Of a DNA stretch of 64,000 bases, positions 60,301 through 64,000 are shown piece by piece. The translations under genes and the position numbers were made by a program. Numbering within the stretch: position 1 is the stretch's first letter; the number at the start of each line of letters is the position of its first letter. The notes under the pieces were generated by a model that had not been told where the DNA came from, ran no database searches, and saw only the letters and a program-made list of their open reading frames with translations. Source of the DNA: Hydractinia symbiolongicarpus. Lineage: Eukaryota > Cnidaria > Hydrozoa > Anthoathecata > Hydractiniidae. The stretch covers positions 31,674,001 to 31,738,000 of the forward strand of contig NC_079882.1 of assembly GCF_029227915.1 (NCBI RefSeq). The letters run 5' to 3'.

Positions 60301-63300
60301 GGTGAAAAAATAATTTAAAAAATCGTTCTTGAAATGAGTTTACTCACAAGGTACTTTCTTTGTATACATGCGACTTTACGTGCCAAGCCCGGGATTTACG
60401 GGAAATCGCGGGTTTTCGTTTGCCGGCGATTAAACTGCTTTTATTCAGCGTCTCATCAAAAATGAAAACATTCTTGAAAACTACAAGTCTCATGCGTTTT
60501 AGTGGTGAAAAAATAATTTAAAAAATCGTTCGGGAAATGAGTTTATTCCCTGGGTACTTTCTTTGTATACTTTTGACTATACGGGCCGAGTTCGGGATTT
60601 ACGGGAAATCGCGGATTTTCGTTTGCCGGCGATTAAACTTCTTTTATTCAGCGTCTCATCAAAAATGAAAATATTTTTGAAAACTACAAGTCTCATGCGT
60701 TTTAGTGGTGAAAAAATAATTTAAAATATCGTTCGGGAATGGGGTTTACTCCCTGGGTACTTTCTTTGTATACTTTTGACTATACGGGCCAAGTCGGGAT
60801 TTACGGAAAATCGCGGGTTTTCGTTTGCCGGCGATTAAACTTCTTTTATTCAGCGTCTCATCAAAAATGAAAACATTTTTGAAAACTGCAAGTCTCATGC
60901 GTTTTAGTGGTGAAAAAATAATTTAAAAAATCGTTCGGGAAATGAGTTTACTTCCTGGGTACTTTCTTTGTATACTTTTGACTATACGGACCAAGTTCGG
61001 GATTTACGGGAAATCGCGGGTTTTCGTTTGCCGGCGATTAAACTTCTTTTATTCAGCGTCTCATCAAAAATGAAAACATTTTTGAAAACTACAAGTCTCA
61101 TGCGTTTTAGTGGTGAAAAAATAATTTAAAAAATCGTCGGGAAATGAGTTTACTCCCTGGGTACTTTCTTTGTATACTTTTGACTATACGGGCCGAGTCC
61201 GGGATTTACGGGAAATCGCGGATTTTCGTTTGCCGGCGATTAAACTTCTTTTATTCAGCGTCCCATAAAAAATGAAATAATTTTTGAAAACTTCAAGTCT
61301 CATGCGTTTAGTGGTAAAAAAATAATATAAAAAATCGTTCGGGAAATGAGTTTACTCCCTGGGTACTTTCTTTGTATACTTTTGACTATACGGGCCAAGC
61401 CCGGGATTTACGGGAAATCGCGGGTTTTCGTTTGCCGGCGATTAAACTTCTTTTATTCAGCGTCTCATCAAAAATGAAAACATTTTTAAAAACTACAAGT
61501 CTTATGCGTTTTAGTGGTGAAAAAATAATTTAAAAAATCGTTCTGGAAATGAGTTTACTCCCTGGGTACTTTCTTTGTATACTTTTGACTATACGGGCCG
61601 AGTCCGGGATTTAGGGAAATCTCAGGTTTCGTTTCCCGGCGATTAAACTGCTTTTATTCAGCGTCTCATCAAAAATGAAAACATTTTTGAAAACTACAAG
61701 TCTCATGCGTTTTAGTGGTGAAAAAATAGTTTAAAAAATCGTTCTGGAAATGAGTTTATTTCCTAGGTACTTTCTTTGTATACATGTGACTTTACGTGCC
61801 AAGCCCGGGATTTACGGGAAATCGCGGGTTTTCGTTTGCCGGCGATTAAACTTCTTTTATTCAGCGTCTCATCAAAAATGAAAACATTTTTGAAAACTGC
61901 AAGTCTCATGCGTTTTAGTGGTGAAAAAATAATTTAAAAAATCGTTCGGGAAATGAGTTTACTTCCTGGGTACTTTCTTTGTATACTTTTGACTATACGG
62001 ACCAAGTTCGGGATTTACGGGAAATCGCGGGTTTTCGTTTGCCGGCGATTAAACTTCTTTTATTCAGCGTCTCATCAAAAATGAAAACATTTTTGAAAAC
62101 TACAAGTCTCATGCGTTTTAGTGGTGAAAAAATAATTTAAAAAATCGTCGGGAAATGAGTTTACTCCCTGGGTACTTTCTTTGTATACTTTTGACTATAC
62201 GGGCCGAGTCCGGGATTTACGGGAAATCGCGGATTTTCGTTTGCCGGCGATTAAACTTCTTTTATTCAGCGTCCCATAAAAAATGAAATAATTTTTGAAA
62301 ACTTCAAGTCTCATGCGTTTAGTGGTAAAAAAATAATATAAAAAATCGTTCGGGAAATGAGTTTACTCCCTGGGTACTTTCTTTGTATACTTTTGACTAT
62401 ACGGGCCAAGCCCGGGATTTACGGGAAATCGCGGGTTTTCGTTTGCCGGCGATTAAACTTCTTTTATTCAGCGTCTCATCAAAAATGAAAACATTTTTAA
62501 AAACTACAAGTCTTATGCGTTTTAGTGGTGAAAAAATAATTTAAAAAATCGTTCTGGAAATGAGTTTACTCCCTGGGTACTTTCTTTGTATACTTTTGAC
62601 TATACGGGCCGAGTCCGGGATTTAGGGAAATCTCAGGTTTCGTTTCCCGGCGATTAAACTGCTTTTATTCAGCGTCTCATCAAAAATGAAAACATTTTTG
62701 AAAACTACAAGTCTCATGCGTTTTAGTGGTGAAAAAATAATTTAAAAAATCGTTCTGGAAATGAGTTTATTCCCTAGGTACTTTCTTTGTATACATGTGA
62801 CTTTACGTGCCAAGCCCGGGATTTACGGGAAATCGCGGGTTTTCGTTTGCTGGCGATTAAACTGCTTTTATTCAGCGTCTCATCAAAAATGAAAACATTC
62901 TTGAAAACTACAAGTCTCATGCGTTTTAGTGGTGAAAAAATAATTTAAAAAATCGTTCAGGAAATGAGTTTATTCCCTGGGTACTTTCTTTGTATACTTT
63001 TGACTATACGGGCCGAGTTCGGGATTTACGGGAAATCGCGGATTTTCGTTTGCCGGCGATTAAACTTCTTTTATTCAGCGTCCCATCAAATATGAAAATA
63101 TTTTTGAAAACTACAAGTCTCATGCGTTTAGTGGTAAAAAAATAATATAAAAAATCGTTCGGGAAATGATTTTACTCCCTGGGTACTTTCTTTGTATACT
63201 TTTGACTATACGGGCCGAGTCCAGGATTTACGGGAAATCGCAGGTTTTCGTTTGCCGGCGATTAAACTTCTTTTATTCAGCGTCTCATCAAAAATGAAAA

Positions 63301-64000
63301 CATTTTTAAAAAGTACAAGTCTGATGCGTTTTAGTGGTAAAAAGGAATTTAAAAAATCGTTCGGGAAATGAGTTTACTCCCTGGGTACTTTCTTTGTATA
63401 CTTTTGACTATACGGGCCAAGCCGGGATTTACGGGAAATCGCGGGTTTTCGTTTGCCGGCGATTAAACTTCTTTTATTCAGCGTCTCATCAAAAATGAAA
63501 ACATTTTTGAAAACTACAAGTCTCATGCGTTTTAGTGGTGAAAAAATAATTTAAAAATCGTCGGGAAATGAGTTTACTCCCTGGGTACTTTCTTTGTATA
63601 CTTTTGACTATACGGGCCGAGTCCGGGATTTACGGGAAATCGCGGATTTTCGTTTGCCGGCGATTAAACTTCTTTTATTCAGCGTCTCATCAAAAATGAA
63701 AACATTTTTAAAAACTACAAGTCTTATGCGTTTTAGTGGTGAAAAAATAATTTAAAAAATCGTTCTGAAAATGAGTTTACTCCCTGGGTACTTTCTTTGT
63801 ATACTTTTGACTATACGGGCCGAGTCCGGGATTTAGGGAAATCGCAGGTTTCGTTTCCCGGCAATTAAACTGCTTTTATTCAGCGTCTCATTAAAAATGA
63901 AAACATTTTTGAAAACTACAAGTCTCATGCGTTTTAGTGGTGAAAAAATAATTTAAAAAATCGTTCGGGAAATGAGTTTACTCCCTGGGTACTTTCTTTG
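60301..64000 (+). repeat. Satellite end of window with a 1011-bp five-monomer duplication
   Basis: About 60.83-61.84 kb recurs at 61.84-62.85 kb at an offset of 1011 (5 x 203 minus 4). Markers are GTCCCATAAAAAATGAAATAA (61260, 62271) and TCTCAGGTTTCGTTTCCCGG (61621, 62632). The remaining monomers to 64000 are of the same A-like background. The array continues past the window end. Confidence 0.75.

Larger units (their letters stand above)
1..64000 (+). repeat. Satellite array, ~203-bp monomer, head-to-tail
   Basis: The block GGGTACTTTCTTTGTATAC recurs at 61, 264, 467 and 670 (spacing exactly 203) and continues to the last line of the window. About 315 copies fit once the 257-bp insertion is excluded. 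Every copy I read has the same orientation; I saw no inverted monomer. Monomer landmarks from offset 1 of that block: conserved block 1-19, inverted repeat 31-43, GCCGGC 74-79, AT-rich segment 81-180, and TCGTTCGGGAAATGAGTTTA at about 178-197. CGGGAAATG occurs twice per monomer (51-59 and 183-191). Length variants come from small private indels (4, 17 or 24 bp, or 1-2 bp). The array runs off both window ends, so its full size is unknown. I do not recognise the family. Large homogeneous arrays of this kind usually lie in centromeric or heterochromatic DNA; that placement is inference. Confidence 0.98.

Noticed and set aside
1-64000. CRISPR array, since the sequence has regularly spaced repeats
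   Set aside because: The whole 203-bp unit is repeated, with no unique spacers between short repeats, and there are no cas genes. It is a tandem satellite.
1-64000. rDNA spacer, histone or 5S repeat as the source of the array
   Set aside because: I see no rRNA, 5S or histone coding sequence or their promoters within the 203-bp unit.

Overview
The window is one long satellite DNA array from a eukaryotic genome. Essentially every base belongs to head-to-tail copies of a monomer of about 203 bp, roughly 315 copies by arithmetic, all in the same orientation. The only other sequence is a 257-bp insertion ending in an uninterrupted poly(A) tail at 34863-35119. I see no protein-coding gene, rRNA, tRNA, CRISPR array, bacterial operon or origin. 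I do not recognise the monomer family and cannot name the organism. A 64-kb array with local higher-order repeats (HORs) suggests centromeric or pericentromeric heterochromatin of an animal or plant, but the sequence does not prove that location.

Monomer anatomy (offset 1 = the first G of GGGTACTTTCTTTGTATAC; reference copy 467-669): a nearly invariant block at 1-19; a variable TTTTGAC/ATTCGAC patch; a GC- and CpG-rich core at 31-80 (about 64% GC by hand count on a consensus) with a CGGGC-N3-GCCCG inverted repeat at 31-43 and the palindrome GCCGGC at 74-79; then an AT-rich half (81-180, about 26% GC) with closely spaced A/T tracts and a conserved block reading CTACAAGTCTCATGCGTTTT. Linked polymorphisms define two main subfamilies. 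'A' has CTCCCTGGGTAC, TTTTGAC, CCGAGTCC and CTTCTTTTATTCAG. 'B' has CTCACAGGGTAC, ATTCGAC, CCAAGCCC and CCTCTTTCATTAAG (or CCACTTT). Many monomers are mosaics.

Layout, from private mutations and the spacing of marker variants: 1-2731, a 9-monomer 1827-bp unit and a second copy lacking two monomers; 2732-6367, two 1818-bp 9-mers; 6405-8231, a 5-mer and a 4-mer; 8232-13509, two 2639-bp 13-mers, followed by the same 4-mer and a decayed third 13-mer; 17511-20612, two 1596-bp 8-mers; 20.6-22.1 kb, irregular; 22.1-25.4 kb, units of about 1.82 kb; 25.85-29.09 kb, two 1622-bp units; 28.6-34.8 kb, units of 1803 and 1605 bp; the poly(A) insertion; 35.1-42.7 kb, units of 1808, 1605 and 1013 bp; 42.7-46.3 kb, units of 1214 and 1012 bp; 47368-55034, two 3833-bp 19-mers; 55-64 kb, more irregular monomers with units of 2070 and 1011 bp. 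No single HOR spans the window. It looks like a chain of recent, local, differently sized amplifications of one family.

The most informative features are the poly(A) insertion, whose empty site survives in a sister repeat at about 36.9 kb; the nested 4-mer/13-mer structure; the hairpin in the CpG-rich core with some pair-preserving changes; and several discrete rearrangement scars (17-, 24- and 47-bp events) that can serve as markers of array history.
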